A stretch of 64,000 nucleotides of DNA from Agrobacterium vitis (GCF_013337045.2 NZ_CP118259.1:2790001-2854000), one strand, 5' to 3'. Positions 9,143-18,766 are shown, counted from the stretch's first letter. A program made the numbers and translations. Notes: generated by a model not told the origin, from the sequence alone.

Positions 9143-10612
9143 TCATTGAGCCAGCGTGGTGGGACCCAATTGCTTGATGGCCGGATAGAGCGCGCGGTAG
9201 CGCTGATAGGCGTCCTCGTAACCGTCGCGCAAAGCCGTCACCGGCTCGATGGTTGCTTCCGTCGGTGGTGCAGAGCAAACGGCAAGCGGATCGGCCCCGG
9301 TTGCGGCAATCAACCCCAGACGGGCCGCACCAAAGGCAGCCCCAAAATCACCATCGGCTGGAATATCGACGGGAATGCCAAGCGTTGTGGCAATCGATGC
9401 CAGCCAGTAGCGCGAGCGCGAACCACCACCGATCGCCGTGACCCGCGACAGTGACGTTCCCGCCGATTTCAGCGCTTCAAGACTGTCCCTGATGGCGAAG
9501 GACACGCCTTCCAGCACGGCCTGGGTCAGAACAGCGCGGCTGGATTCGTGGCCGAGACCAATGAACGCGCCCCGGATTTCAGCATCGTTATGGGGCGTGC
9601 GCTCGCCCGAGAGATAAGGCAGGAAGGTCACGCCGGTTGGGGCCTTCAGCTCCTCGCCAAGCTCATGCGTCAGGTCTCCGGCAGGCTTGCCGCTGACACC
9701 GGAATACCAATTCAGGGCGTCCGTGGCCGACAGGATCACGCCCATCTGGTGCCAGGTATTGGGAAGCGCGTGGCAAAAGGCATGCACGGCGCTTTCCGGC
9801 TTTGGCAGATAGGAGGCATTGGCAGCAAACAACACACCGGACGTGCCAAGCGACACGAAGGCATGCCCTTCCGCCACCGTGCCCATGCCGCAAGCAGACG
9901 CCGCATTGTCCCCCGCCCCGCCTGCAATGATGACACCGGCAGCCATGCCCCAATCCGCCGCCAACTCGGCGCGCAACCGGCCCGCCTCGGCAGTGCCTTC
10001 GACCAGGCCGGGCATGTGTTGTTCGCCGAGATCGGTGGCGGCGAGAAGCTCGCCCGACCAGGCGCGCTTGCCGGTATCGAGCCAGGAGGTGCCAGCCGAA
10101 TCCGACATTTCCGATAGATATTCGCCCGTCAGCCAGAGCCGCAGATAATCCTTGGGCAGCAAAACCTTGGCAACCTTGGCGAAAATATCCGGCTCATTCT
10201 CCTTCACCCAGGCCAGTTTCGGCGCCGTGAAGCCAGGAAAGACAATATTGCCGGTCAGCGCGCGAAAACGCGGATCGGCATCCAGCGCTGCGGCTTGTTT
10301 GAAGGAGCGGGTGTCGTTCCACAGAATGCAGGGCCGCAAGACATCACCTTGGGCATCGATCAGCGTTGCGCCATGCATATGGCCGGAAAGGCCGATGCCT
10401 TTGACGGCGGCAAGCTCGCGAGAAAACTGTGCTCTCAGCCCGGCAATGGCCTCCTGCGTCGCCCTGATCCAATCCGCCGGCACCTGTTCCGACCAGCCGG
10501 AATGCGGGCGAGAGACGGTCAGCGCGCCATTGGCCGAGCCAATCACCGTCTGGTCCGCGTCGATCAACATCGCCTTGACGCCGGACGTGCCGAGATCCAA
10601 TCCAAGATACAT
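9143..10612 (-). CDS. xylB: Xylulokinase, FGGY family
   Basis: A 489-residue ATP-dependent kinase that phosphorylates D-xylulose to xylulose 5-phosphate, feeding the pentose phosphate pathway. It begins [17 protein letters not shown] (phosphate-1 motif) and has [12 protein letters not shown] (the conserved His after Met) and WNDTRS. The FGGY C-terminal domain carries GGGSRSRYW, and an adenosine-binding segment sits near [11 protein letters not shown]. Length is standard. It follows the LacI regulator by 23 bases and precedes xylA, giving a lacI-xylB-xylA operon. Confidence 0.96.
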   Translation of the reverse strand: MYLGLDLGTSGVKAMLIDADQTVIGSANGALTVSRPHSGWSEQVPADWIRATQEAIAGLRAQFSRELAAVKGIGLSGHMHGATLIDAQGDVLRPCILWNDTRSFKQAAALDADPRFRALTGNIVFPGFTAPKLAWVKENEPDIFAKVAKVLLPKDYLRLWLTGEYLSEMSDSAGTSWLDTGKRAWSGELLAATDLGEQHMPGLVEGTAEAGRLRAELAADWGMAAGVIIAGGAGDNAASACGMGTVAEGHAFVSLGTSGVLFAANASYLPKPESAVHAFCHALPNTWHQMGVILSATDALNWYSGVSGKPAGDLTHELGEELKAPTGVTFLPYLSGERTPHNDAEIRGAFIGLGHESSRAVLTQAVLEGVSFAIRDSLEALKSAGTSLSRVTAIGGGSRSRYWLASIATTLGIPVDIPADGDFGAAFGAARLGLIAATGADPLAVCSAPPTEATIEPVTALRDGYEDAYQRYRALYPAIKQLGPTTLAQ

Positions 10613-10635
10613 GAGAAGCCTCCCTATTCTGCCTG

Positions 10636-11676
10636 TTATCGCTGTTCTTGCTCTGGCAGATTGTCTTTGAGAAATATGTCGAGACGAATGCGTTCCTGCG
10701 CCGCCAACACAGCCGCACCATCGGCCTTGGCCTTCAACACCCGGATGGCGCTGCGCACTTCATGTCCGGCGTCCTGGTTCAGCACCGCATCGATCAGTCC
10801 AGACATCAGCGCCGCTCTCGTCACCGGCGTCAATTCATGGGCGACCACCAGGGGGCGACGGTCGGCATCCAGCCGCTCCAGTGCCGCGATCAGGCCGCGA
10901 TTGCCTGCACCCAGGCTGTAGAGGCCTGTTATATAAGGCGATTGCGAAAACAGATCCTGCAGCAGGGTTTCGACACGATGCGGATCGTCACGGCCTTCCA
11001 GCACCGGTAGCAAGGTCAATTGCGGAAATTCAGCCGCCATCACAGCGCGAAATCCCTCGAACCGGTCGCGGTGGTCGCGCACCAGCATCGACCCGGCGAC
11101 AATTGCAATCGTCCCTTGCCGTCCGCCGGTAAACCGGCCAAGCAGGCTGGCTGCCGTGCGCCCGGCGGCACGGTTGTCTATGCCGACAAAATGGTCGCGC
11201 TCGGCACCGCTGAGATCGGAGACCAGTGTCACCACCGGTATGCCAGCACCACGCAACCGCGCTACAGCCGCAGCCACGTCCGGCGCATCCACCGCCACCA
11301 CGGCCACGCCAGCGGGTTGGCGTGCCGCAGCATCGTCCAGGGCCGCGATCAAAGATGCCGCATCGAAAGCCGCAACATCGATAATATCGATGCGGGTTCG
11401 CTCCATGCCAGCCCGGCTGGCGGCATCGAGCACTTGCAGGCGCAGACCGTGCATAAAGGAATTGTCATTGGCAGGCAGGATGAAAATGAAAGGATAAATC
11501 CGGCCTTTGGCCAGATTGGCCGCTGCCAGATCCCGAACATAGCCAAGCACGCCGACGGCGCTTTCCACGCGGGCGCGGGTCGCAGCACTGACGCCAGTGC
11601 GATTGTTCAAAACCCGGTCCACCGTCGCCAAGCTGACGCCCGCCTGTGCCGCAATGTCATGAACCGTCGGTTTCAT
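10636..11676 (-). CDS. LacI-family transcriptional regulator, probable xylose regulator
   Basis: A 346-residue regulator. The N-terminal LacI helix-turn-helix reads TVHDIAAQAGVSLATVDRVLN, followed by the hinge and a periplasmic-binding-protein-like ligand domain (about residues 60-335). It is the first gene of the operon with xylB and xylA, so it most likely represses that operon and responds to xylose or a derivative (inference). GTG 11682 is another possible start; ATG 11676 is better placed behind AGAGAG. A perfect 16-bp palindrome at 11740-11755 is a candidate autoregulatory operator. Confidence 0.9.
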   Translation of the reverse strand: MKPTVHDIAAQAGVSLATVDRVLNNRTGVSAATRARVESAVGVLGYVRDLAAANLAKGRIYPFIFILPANDNSFMHGLRLQVLDAASRAGMERTRIDIIDVAAFDAASLIAALDDAAARQPAGVAVVAVDAPDVAAAVARLRGAGIPVVTLVSDLSGAERDHFVGIDNRAAGRTAASLLGRFTGGRQGTIAIVAGSMLVRDHRDRFEGFRAVMAAEFPQLTLLPVLEGRDDPHRVETLLQDLFSQSPYITGLYSLGAGNRGLIAALERLDADRRPLVVAHELTPVTRAALMSGLIDAVLNQDAGHEVRSAIRVLKAKADGAAVLAAQERIRLDIFLKDNLPEQEQR

Positions 11677-11739
11677 CACCACATCTCTCTGTCAGGATCT
11701 GACCTTTATCCCATGACCCAGCATCCGTAAATGATTTTT

Positions 11740-11755
11740 TGATGTACGTACATCA
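11740..11755. promoter_or_regulatory. Perfect 16-bp palindrome upstream of the LacI gene
   Basis: TGATGTACGTACATCA is fully self-complementary and has a central CG, as LacI-family operators do. It lies 64 bases upstream of the regulator start, within the expected promoter of the lacI-xylB-xylA unit. Confidence 0.55.
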
Positions 11756-11764
11756 GACTTGAAC

Positions 11765-11793
11765 AAAAAAAGGCCGCCAGGTGAGTGGCGGCC
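11765..11793 (-). terminator. Rho-independent terminator after the EmrB-like gene
   Basis: GGCCGCCA and TGGCGGCC form a perfect 8-bp stem with a 6-base loop. On the minus strand seven T residues follow. It ends the efflux operon and insulates it from the lacI promoter region. Confidence 0.85.
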
Positions 11794-11916
11794 AAGTTTC
11801 TGCGGTGGATCGCGGGAATTAATGGCTAGGTAAAAACCTCTACCTAACCAGAATGACGGGGGGTCTTTTACCCGACGAAGCCTTGACCTGCCTTCTCTAG
11901 CGGAAAGTCAAATCAA

Positions 11917-13494
11917 TTAGTGCGCCGCATCGGCGGGCACGGCACCTTCAGGTTTTTTTATCATCGTTGAAAGTGCCGTTAGCGCAATAAACAAGATTGT
12001 GATCCCTAAAAATACATCCATAAATGCCATGATCCAGGCTTGCTGGTTGACCATGCCGGACAGTTTTTTCAAGGCTGCATTATCACCATCAAGACCATGA
12101 AACGCGTAATTGGACGAAAGCGTTTCGAGCCAGTTCATCGCCGCTGGCTTGCTCCAGGTCACATGTTCGACCATGCGTGCATAATGCTCGTCCGTGCGCC
12201 GGGTCAACAGTGTGTTGATGATCGCCAGCCCGACGGCACCACCGAGATTTCGTGTCAGATTGTAGAGGCCGGACGCATTTTTGATCCGCTCGGGAGGAAG
12301 AGTGCCAAGGGCAATATTGTTGATCGGAACCATGCACGTCATCAATGCGCAGCCACGCAAGATTTGCGGCACCAGCAAATCGTAAAAATCCCAATCGGCG
12401 GTCATGCCCGTAACCATGTAGGTGCCAAGCGCAAAGCTGGTAAAGCCGCAGGCCATCATCAGCCGCGGGTCCATTTTCGTGGACAATATGCCAGCAAGCG
12501 GCGCGGTCAGAAACATCGCAAGACCCGAAACAAACATTGTTTCGCCGATCATCAGACTGTCATAGCCGCGTATCCGTGAAAGATAGAGCGGATAGAGATA
12601 GGTCAAGCCATAGAGGCCCATGCCCATGACGAAGGAGAACAGTGATCCGAAGGCAAAATTTCGATTGGAAAAAGCCCTGAGATCGACCACGGGCTGCTCG
12701 CAGGTGAAGGCACGGTAGAAGAACACCACCCCACCCAAGGTCATCAGCAGAGCGCCCCAAACGATGCGCTCGTCGTTAAACCAGTCCTTGTTATTGCCCT
12801 CTTCCAGAACATATTCCATCGCCCCCAGAAAAAGCGCCATGGAAAACAGGCCCCACCAGTCGAACTTCGCCAGCAAGGATCTGTCGGGCTTGTCGAAGTC
12901 CACGAATGTCCAGACCACGAGGGTGACGATAATACCGGGGAACACATTGATCAGAAACAGCCAGTGCCAGGACATGGCATGGCTGATATAGCCGCCAACC
13001 GTCGGGCCGATGGTTGGCGCAAGCGTTGCGACCAGGCCGATGATCGGCGAGACGATGCTGCGTTTGGAGGGCGGAAAAATTGTAAACGCCGCAGCAAAAA
13101 CCGAGGGAATCATGCCGCCGCCGATAAAGCCCTGGATGGCGCGGTAGATGATCATCTGCTCGATATTGGTGGCGGTCGCCGCCATGGCGCTGGCAATGGT
13201 GAAACCAGCCGCCGCACAGGAAAACAGCACCCGTGTCGACACGATCCGTGCCAGCATGCCAGACAAGGGGATCATGATCACTTCCGCGATCAGATAGGAC
13301 GTCTGCACCCACGACACTTCTTCAGAACCGGCCCCAAGACCAGCCTGGATTTCGGAAAGCGATGCCGAGACGATCTGGATGTCGAGGATGGCCATGAACA
13401 TGCCGAACACCATCGCCAGAAAGCCGATGACATCGCGCCGGCTCAGCGTGTGCGGAACCTCGCCCGGTCCGGCCGTGCTTGCATTTTCCGTCAT
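11917..13494 (-). CDS. DHA2-family MFS multidrug efflux permease, EmrB-like
   Basis: A 525-residue inner-membrane protein with about 14 hydrophobic segments, the DHA2 (14-TM) drug:H+ antiporter layout. It has the DHA2 N-terminal pattern MAILDIQIVSASLSEIQAGL, the helix-4 SKRSIVSPIIGLVATLAPTI segment and the GPTVGGYI antiporter-type motif. It lies 50 bases downstream of an EmrA-like adaptor, so the pair should form a tripartite pump with a TolC-like outer-membrane protein not in this window. A TetR regulator is divergently transcribed from the other side of the adaptor. Confidence 0.93.
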   Translation of the reverse strand: MTENASTAGPGEVPHTLSRRDVIGFLAMVFGMFMAILDIQIVSASLSEIQAGLGAGSEEVSWVQTSYLIAEVIMIPLSGMLARIVSTRVLFSCAAAGFTIASAMAATATNIEQMIIYRAIQGFIGGGMIPSVFAAAFTIFPPSKRSIVSPIIGLVATLAPTIGPTVGGYISHAMSWHWLFLINVFPGIIVTLVVWTFVDFDKPDRSLLAKFDWWGLFSMALFLGAMEYVLEEGNNKDWFNDERIVWGALLMTLGGVVFFYRAFTCEQPVVDLRAFSNRNFAFGSLFSFVMGMGLYGLTYLYPLYLSRIRGYDSLMIGETMFVSGLAMFLTAPLAGILSTKMDPRLMMACGFTSFALGTYMVTGMTADWDFYDLLVPQILRGCALMTCMVPINNIALGTLPPERIKNASGLYNLTRNLGGAVGLAIINTLLTRRTDEHYARMVEHVTWSKPAAMNWLETLSSNYAFHGLDGDNAALKKLSGMVNQQAWIMAFMDVFLGITILFIALTALSTMIKKPEGAVPADAAH

Positions 13495-13544
13495 GATCCT
13501 GCCTCGAAATCCGTGCCTTGCGGTGCTTTTTACTTAGCGGCTTG

Positions 13545-14810
13545 TTACTTCGCGTCAGGTGCCTTGGGCGCGGTGCGGGTGTCGACATCAACCACAACAC
13601 TTAAGCCTGCCCGCAGATAACCCTTGTCGAGCACGTCCTGCGGAATGGAGATCCGTACCGGAACCCGCTGGATGACCTTGGTGAAATTGCCCGTGGCATT
13701 TTCTGCCGGCAGCATCGAGAAGATCGAACCGGAACCTGCGGCAATCGACACCACTGTCCCTTCAACGGCATGCTCGTCATAGGCATCCACATGCACCCGC
13801 ACCTTGGAACCCGGCACGATACCGGACAGCTGCGTTTCCTTGAAATTGGCATCGATATAGAGCCTGCCAACCGGCACCAGTGAGGCAAGCCGCTTGCTGC
13901 TCGACACGAGATCGCCGACCTGAACGGCCAGATTACCGATCACACCGTCATAAGGTGCACGCAGCACGGTGAAATCCAGATCGCGCTGGGCCTTTGCAAC
14001 GACCGTTTCTTCCGTCAGCACGCCAGCCTGCGCCTCGGCCTTCTGGGCCTTGAGGACGGCAATGCTTGACACCGAGGAGGCAACGGCTGCAACCGCAGCA
14101 TCCACATTGGCCTGGGCGACAGCGAGCGTCGATGTTGCGGTGTCCAGCTCGGACTGAGACATCACCGACTGGGCCCGCAAATCCGTGACACGCTTGAAGG
14201 ACAATTGCGCCGTACGCAACGTCGCCTCGGCGGATGCCTGCTGGGCCTTGGATTGCTGAAGAGCCGCTTCGCCGCCCTGCACCTGCGCCTCGATGCGCTC
14301 CACCGTCAGCTTCTGCGTGGCGAGCTGGCTCTTGGCCTGATCGAGCGCAATGTGATAATCGCCGCCATCGAGAGTGGCGATCACGTCGCCCTTCTTGACA
14401 TGATCGTTGTCGGTCACCGAGACCGACTGGACATAGCCGGTCACCTTCGGGGTGATCACCGCGATATCACCGCCAATATAGGCGTCGTCGGTGGAGATCA
14501 TGAACCGGCCCTCGGTCCAGTAATTGTAGCCGTAATAGCCCGCACCCGCCAGAACGGCCAGCGCGATGATCGGCAGCACGGGGCTGCGGCGCTTCTTCGG
14601 AGGGGCCTGTCCTGCGGCAGGCGCTACCGTCGCGGCGGGCGACGCGGCTTCAGCCCGCGCCTTGGCATCACGTGCCGTCGCGTCGCCTGTCACCGGATCG
14701 GAACCGACCTCGCCGGTCACGGCTTCATCCAAGGCGGAACGCTCCTGATCGACCGATTGATCCTGTGTATCGACGGCGCGGATCGCGCCCTTTCTGGGAG
14801 AAACAGACAT
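13545..14810 (-). CDS. HlyD/EmrA-family efflux adaptor
   Basis: A 421-residue membrane fusion protein. An unusually long, acidic, Ala-rich cytoplasmic N-terminus (about 75 residues) precedes one membrane anchor (about 77-97, PVLPIIALAVLAGAGYYGY). Then come a lipoyl-type half (DDAYIGGDIAVITPKVTGYV), a coiled-coil hairpin (about 165-275, Gln/Ala-rich), a second lipoyl half (APYDGVIGNLAV) and a beta-barrel domain. ATG 14810 is chosen over ATG 14840 because the latter lies inside the candidate operator. It is the first gene of the efflux operon. Confidence 0.9.
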   Translation of the reverse strand: MSVSPRKGAIRAVDTQDQSVDQERSALDEAVTGEVGSDPVTGDATARDAKARAEAASPAATVAPAAGQAPPKKRRSPVLPIIALAVLAGAGYYGYNYWTEGRFMISTDDAYIGGDIAVITPKVTGYVQSVSVTDNDHVKKGDVIATLDGGDYHIALDQAKSQLATQKLTVERIEAQVQGGEAALQQSKAQQASAEATLRTAQLSFKRVTDLRAQSVMSQSELDTATSTLAVAQANVDAAVAAVASSVSSIAVLKAQKAEAQAGVLTEETVVAKAQRDLDFTVLRAPYDGVIGNLAVQVGDLVSSSKRLASLVPVGRLYIDANFKETQLSGIVPGSKVRVHVDAYDEHAVEGTVVSIAAGSGSIFSMLPAENATGNFTKVIQRVPVRISIPQDVLDKGYLRAGLSVVVDVDTRTAPKAPDAK

Positions 14811-14839
14811 AACGTCACCATACAACAAAGGCGGAAACA

Positions 14840-14864
14840 ATCGAACGGAACCGTTCGGTTCGAT
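14840..14864. promoter_or_regulatory. TetR-type operator between efflux operon and regulator
   Basis: A 25-bp near-perfect palindrome whose ends read ATCGAAC and GTTCGAT. Besides the central base only one mirrored pair of positions fails to match. It lies between the divergent adaptor (start 14810) and TetR (start 14972) genes, where a TetR repressor would control both. Confidence 0.65.
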
Positions 14865-14971
14865 TTGACATAGGCCAATTCATACCGCATATCAAGAGAA
14901 CAAATGAGTGCCCGCCATCTAAAGTTAATTTTTGTGTTGCAAATGCCCCATACGAGCGAAGACACCCGAGC

Positions 14972-15664
14972 ATGACAGTCGTCGACGATGAAAAACCCGC
15001 CCAGGCCGCGTCAGGACGTTTCGCCGCAGGTGAAGATCCGGCAAAGCGCGACCAGATCCTGGATGGTGCCAAACGCGCCTTCATGAAGCATGGCTTCGAT
15101 GCGGCCAGCATGAACGATGTCACCCGGGAAGCCGGCGTGTCCAAGGGGACGATCTATGTCTATTTCCAGAGCAAGGAAGATCTGTTTGCCGCGCTGATCA
15201 ACACTCAGAAGCAGAAATTTGCCGCCGCTCTGCGCGATATTCTGGCGGACGAGATCGACCTGCACGCTGCTCTGCGCCGTTACGCCAGGGCTTTTACCGA
15301 TTACATCCTCACCAGCGAGATGATTCCGGCCATGCGCATGTTGCTGGCCGTGCAAGACCGCATGCCTCACCTGTGTAAGAGCTTCATGCAATCTGGACCG
15401 GAAAACGTCCGCACGGTTCTGGAGGATTATCTGGAGGTCCAGGTCAAGGCCGGGCGTCTCGACATAGCCGATACCGAGCTTGCCGCCCGCCAGTTCATCG
15501 AACTGGCCACCGGCTCCTATTTCAAGAAGCGGCTGTTCGGTGAAATCGAAGTGCCGCCGCCGCAGGCGGAAATCGACTACATCATCGACAACGCCCTGCA
15601 TATTTTCATGCTCGCCTATGATCGCAAGGCCAAAAGCGGCCTTGAGGCGCAAGCGGCCAACTGA
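14972..15664 (+). CDS. TetR/AcrR-family transcriptional regulator
   Basis: A 230-residue repressor. Residues about 27-75 form the TetR helix-turn-helix: RDQILDGAKRAFMKHGFDA then VSKGTIYVYFQSKEDLF. The rest is the ligand-binding domain of the AefR/YcdC-like type. It is divergent from the EmrAB-like efflux genes, with a near-perfect 25-bp palindrome in between. It therefore most likely represses the pump and itself until a toxic compound binds (inference from family practice). Confidence 0.92.
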   Translation: MTVVDDEKPAQAASGRFAAGEDPAKRDQILDGAKRAFMKHGFDAASMNDVTREAGVSKGTIYVYFQSKEDLFAALINTQKQKFAAALRDILADEIDLHAALRRYARAFTDYILTSEMIPAMRMLLAVQDRMPHLCKSFMQSGPENVRTVLEDYLEVQVKAGRLDIADTELAARQFIELATGSYFKKRLFGEIEVPPPQAEIDYIIDNALHIFMLAYDRKAKSGLEAQAAN

Positions 15665-15779
15665 GTAATCACCACCACAAGGTTGATGGTCATCTCACTT
15701 GACTTGCCGCCCTTGCTGATGCCGCATCGGCTCCCTATTTGTGTCGCAATGCGCTTTTTGCACGGGGGATATCGATTTT

Positions 15780-16544
15780 ATGCAGGACTTTACCTATTTG
15801 CTCAGCGATCCGGCGGCCTGGATCGCTCTTGTGACGCTGATCGTCATGGAAGTGGTGCTGGGAATAGACAATCTGGTCTTCATTTCCATTCTCACCAACA
15901 AGCTGCCGGAGGGGCAAAGAGATAAGGCCCGCAAGATCGGTATTGGTCTAGCGCTCGTCATGCGCCTCGGCCTGCTCGGCACCGTCGCCTGGATCGTTCA
16001 GCTGACCACGCCGGTCTTCACCCTGTTCGGCCACGGCTTCTCCTGGAAGGACATGATCCTGATTGCTGGTGGCCTGTTCCTGGTCTGGAAAGCCACCAAG
16101 GAAATCCATCACAGCGTCGATCCGGTCGACAAGGAAGGCGATTTCATCGGCACCGCCACGACGACCATGGGGGCTGCAATCGGCCAGATCCTGCTGCTTG
16201 ACCTGGTGTTTTCGGTTGACAGCATCATCACCGCCGTTGGCATGACCGAGCATGTGGTTATTATGGTGATTGCCGTGATCTTCGCCGTCACCGTCATGCT
16301 GCTGGCGGCCAACCCGCTGGGCCGCTTCATCGAGAAAAACCCGACCGTGGTCATGCTGGCCCTGGGCTTCCTGATGATGATTGGTATGACGCTGATTGCC
16401 GATGGCATGGGCTTCCATGTGCCGAAGGGCTATCTCTACGCCGCCATGGCCTTCTCCGCCCTTGTCGAAGGCCTCAATATGATGGCACGGCGCAAGAAGC
16501 AGGCGACGAAAGCCGAGGATGCGGCGCGCAAGAAGCTGCATTGA
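15780..16544 (+). CDS. TerC-family integral membrane protein
   Basis: A 254-residue protein with about seven membrane segments. The conserved acidic membrane motifs are both present: [17 protein letters not shown] near residue 25 and [14 protein letters not shown] near residue 140. TerC proteins are linked to tellurite resistance and, in several bacteria, to manganese export, often loading secreted metalloproteins. The exact role here is open. ATG 15780 is chosen over 15741 because it starts the standard TerC N-terminus after the GGGGGATA sequence. A hairpin follows the gene. Confidence 0.9.
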   Translation: MQDFTYLLSDPAAWIALVTLIVMEVVLGIDNLVFISILTNKLPEGQRDKARKIGIGLALVMRLGLLGTVAWIVQLTTPVFTLFGHGFSWKDMILIAGGLFLVWKATKEIHHSVDPVDKEGDFIGTATTTMGAAIGQILLLDLVFSVDSIITAVGMTEHVVIMVIAVIFAVTVMLLAANPLGRFIEKNPTVVMLALGFLMMIGMTLIADGMGFHVPKGYLYAAMAFSALVEGLNMMARRKKQATKAEDAARKKLH

Positions 16545-16553
16545 CATTGATTG

Positions 16554-16581
16554 AGAGAGCAAGGGGCTTCCCTTGCTCTCT
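16554..16581 (+). terminator. Hairpin after the TerC gene
   Basis: AGAGAGCAAGGG and CCCTTGCTCTCT form a perfect 12-bp stem with a GCTT loop, starting 10 bases after the TerC stop. There is no proper T run, so it may act as an inefficient terminator or a 3' end stabiliser. Confidence 0.5.
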
Positions 16582-16602
16582 TAACTCTTGCTCTCTTAAC
16601 TC
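16573..16602. repeat. 15-bp tandem repeat, two copies
   Basis: TTGCTCTCTTAACTC occurs twice in direct succession (16573-16587, 16588-16602), with a partial third (TTGC) after it. The first copy overlaps the right arm of the TerC hairpin. Confidence 0.8.
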
Positions 16603-16677
16603 TTGCACGGCGGCATTCCGCCTCCCACATCCTCACCGTTCTGATCTGTCATTCTGGTCCTGCCCTGGGAGCTGCCT

Positions 16678-17403
16678 GTGATCCTTGATGCCGCCATGCT
16701 GTCGCTGCGCAATCTGTTTGCGCCGGAAACCCGTTCGGTGTTCTGGAAAGTGCTGGGCTTGACGCTGGCCGCCCTGGCCGGGCTGTGGCTGGCGCTGCGT
16801 GAGCTGTTTATCTTCTATCTCTGGCCCTGGTTTGCCGGGTTTTTCCCAGCAACGCCGGATTGGGCCGGCTGGCTGGTGCTGATCCTCGGCATTGTCGCCA
16901 GTATTGGCCTGGCATTGGTGCTGGCGCTGCTGTTGGCGCCGGTTACAGCCATCATTGCTGGCCTGTTTCTCGATGATGTCGCCGAAGTCGTGGAAAAGCG
17001 GGATTATCCAACCGATACGCCCGGCACAGCCATGCCGCTTGGCGATGCCATCGTCCAATCGCTGCAATTTTTCGGCATCGTCATCCTCGGCAATCTCATC
17101 GCCTTCATGCTGCTCTTCGTGCCGGGCATCAACCTGATCGCGTTTTTCCTGGTCAACGGCTACTTGCTGGGCCGGGAGTTTTTCGAATTCGCCGCCATGC
17201 GGCTGCGCCCGACCATTGAGGCGCGGCAATTTCGCGCCAAGCATTCCGGCACGATCTTCCTGGCCGGACTGGTGATTGCTGCATTTCTGGCAATCCCGAT
17301 CCTCAACCTGCTGACGCCGCTGTTTGCCGCAGGGCTGATGGTGCATCTGCACAAGATGCTGTCGGTCAAAGACCCGCAGTTTTCAAAGGATCTGCGGCGG
17401 TAG
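16678..17403 (+). CDS. EI24/CysZ-like membrane protein
   Basis: A 241-residue protein with about four long hydrophobic segments: residues 22-55, 62-100, 130-160 and 195-225. Features typical of the EI24 domain are the N-terminal ARxVFWKVLGLT-like amphipathic start and the central NGYLLGREFFEFAAMR segment. CysZ in this family takes up sulfate; the wider family is uncharacterised. The start is GTG 16678 behind GGGAG. An ATG at 16696 is possible. Its last 21 bases overlap the 3' end of the convergent endonuclease III gene. Confidence 0.8.
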   Translation: MILDAAMLSLRNLFAPETRSVFWKVLGLTLAALAGLWLALRELFIFYLWPWFAGFFPATPDWAGWLVLILGIVASIGLALVLALLLAPVTAIIAGLFLDDVAEVVEKRDYPTDTPGTAMPLGDAIVQSLQFFGIVILGNLIAFMLLFVPGINLIAFFLVNGYLLGREFFEFAAMRLRPTIEARQFRAKHSGTIFLAGLVIAAFLAIPILNLLTPLFAAGLMVHLHKMLSVKDPQFSKDLRR

Positions 17404-18147
17404 CTCCACCAGCGGTGCTGGCACGTCGCAGGTCTTTTCCGGCGATTTGCACAGATCGGCAATCACGCAGCGTTCGCATTCAGGCTTGCGGGCCTTGCAA
17501 CAGTAGCGCCCATGCAGGATCAGCCAGTGATGGGCATGGAAAAGATAGTGCGTGGGGATGATCCGCATCAGGATCTCCTCGATCTCATCGGGCGTCTTGC
17601 CGGGCGCCAGCCGGATGCGGTTGCCGATCCGCAGGATATGCGTGTCGACAGCCATGGTCGGAATGCCGAAGGCCATGGACATTACCACATTGGCGGTCTT
17701 GCGGCCAACGCCGGGCAGCGTCACCAGTTCCTCGCGGGTTTTCGGCACCTCGCTGCCGAAATCGTCGATCAGCTTTTGGCTGAGCGCGATGACATTCTTC
17801 GCCTTGTTGCGAAAAAGCCCGATGGTCTTGATATAGTCGCGCACCTTCTCTTCGCCCAGCGCCACCATTTTTTCCGGCGTATCGGCCACGGCAAACAGGG
17901 CGCGGGTCGCCTTGTTGACGCCCGCATCGGTCGCCTGCGCCGAAAGGGCTACGGCGACGACAAGGGTAAACGGGTTGACATGCTCCAGCTCGCCCTTCGG
18001 CTCCGGGCGCTGCACGGAAAACCGCCGGAAGATTTCCTCCAGCTCGGCCTTGGAATAGGCGCTGCGGACCGCGACTTTTCGTCCCGCTGGCTTGGGCTGC
18101 GCTGCGGAAGAAATTGACTTTTTCAAAGTTTGCGTGCTGGATTTCAT
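17383..18147 (-). CDS. nth: Endonuclease III, iron-sulfur DNA glycosylase/AP lyase
   Basis: A 254-residue base-excision repair enzyme removing oxidised pyrimidines. The helix-hairpin-helix reads LPGVGRKTANVV with the catalytic Lys region, and VDTHILRIGNR carries the catalytic Asp. The C-terminal cluster ligands follow the C-x6-C-x2-C-x5-C pattern (C near KARKPE, then CERC and ADLC). It carries a basic 40-residue N-terminal extension compared with E. coli Nth, as alphaproteobacterial members do. ATG 18147 was chosen; a longer frame to 18204 would overlap the divergent gene. Confidence 0.96.
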   Translation of the reverse strand: MKSSTQTLKKSISSAAQPKPAGRKVAVRSAYSKAELEEIFRRFSVQRPEPKGELEHVNPFTLVVAVALSAQATDAGVNKATRALFAVADTPEKMVALGEEKVRDYIKTIGLFRNKAKNVIALSQKLIDDFGSEVPKTREELVTLPGVGRKTANVVMSMAFGIPTMAVDTHILRIGNRIRLAPGKTPDEIEEILMRIIPTHYLFHAHHWLILHGRYCCKARKPECERCVIADLCKSPEKTCDVPAPLVELPPQIL

Positions 18148-18202
18148 GGTTCTGTCATAGTCAGGTTGGGCATGATCAGGTTTGGAAAGAAGGATGGCGT
18201 CC

Positions 18203-18685
18203 ATGGGCGAGGTTGCCGATCAACCGATTTTCGCTGCCGAACTGGTACCCTATCGGTCGCTGGGCCGAAAGGGGTTTCGCATCATGCTGATGCTGTCCGG
18301 CCTCGTCTGTGTCGGCTATGGCGGGTTTTTCCTGACGACGGGCGCCTGGCCAATCGGGTTTTTCTTCGGCCTGGATTTTCTGCTGCTCTACGGTGCCTTC
18401 CGGCTGAATTACCGGGCGGCCAAAGCCCGCGAGGAAGTGACCGTATCGCGCACCACTGTGTCGATCCGCAAATTTACCCCCTCGGGGCGGATGACTGAAT
18501 TTCGCTGGAACCCGTTCTGGGCGCGGTTTTTCGTCCGCCGCCACGAGGAGTTCGGGATCATCTCGATGTCGGTACAGGGGCAAGGCCGGGCCACCGATGT
18601 CGGCTCCTTCCTCAATCCCGATGATCGCGAAAGCTTTGCCAAGGCTTTTCGCGGCGCCTTGGCAACGGTGACGCAGCGGATCTGA
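18203..18685 (+). CDS. DUF2244 membrane protein
   Basis: A 160-residue protein with two adjacent hydrophobic helices (about residues 25-70), the second containing GAWPIGFFFGLDFLLLYGAF. The hydrophilic C-terminal half has a Trp-Asn-Pro-Phe-Trp-Ala-Arg segment. This matches the DUF2244 family of small inner-membrane proteins of unknown function, common next to nth in alphaproteobacteria. The start at 18203 has AAGGA eight bases before; an in-frame ATG at 18194 is also possible. It is divergent from nth with 55 bases between. Confidence 0.82.
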   Translation: MGEVADQPIFAAELVPYRSLGRKGFRIMLMLSGLVCVGYGGFFLTTGAWPIGFFFGLDFLLLYGAFRLNYRAAKAREEVTVSRTTVSIRKFTPSGRMTEFRWNPFWARFFVRRHEEFGIISMSVQGQGRATDVGSFLNPDDRESFAKAFRGALATVTQRI

Positions 18686-18766
18686 TTTCCGTCACCACAT
18701 GGCAAGAAACGGGTGGCACGGCACGGCCTGTCATGGTCAAACCCTTTGAGCCAAAGGAAAAGTGCC

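Noticed and set aside
15665..15779. Manganese (yybP-ykoY) riboswitch upstream of TerC
   Set aside because: Looked for the conserved GGGGAGTA-type core and paired elements and did not find them.
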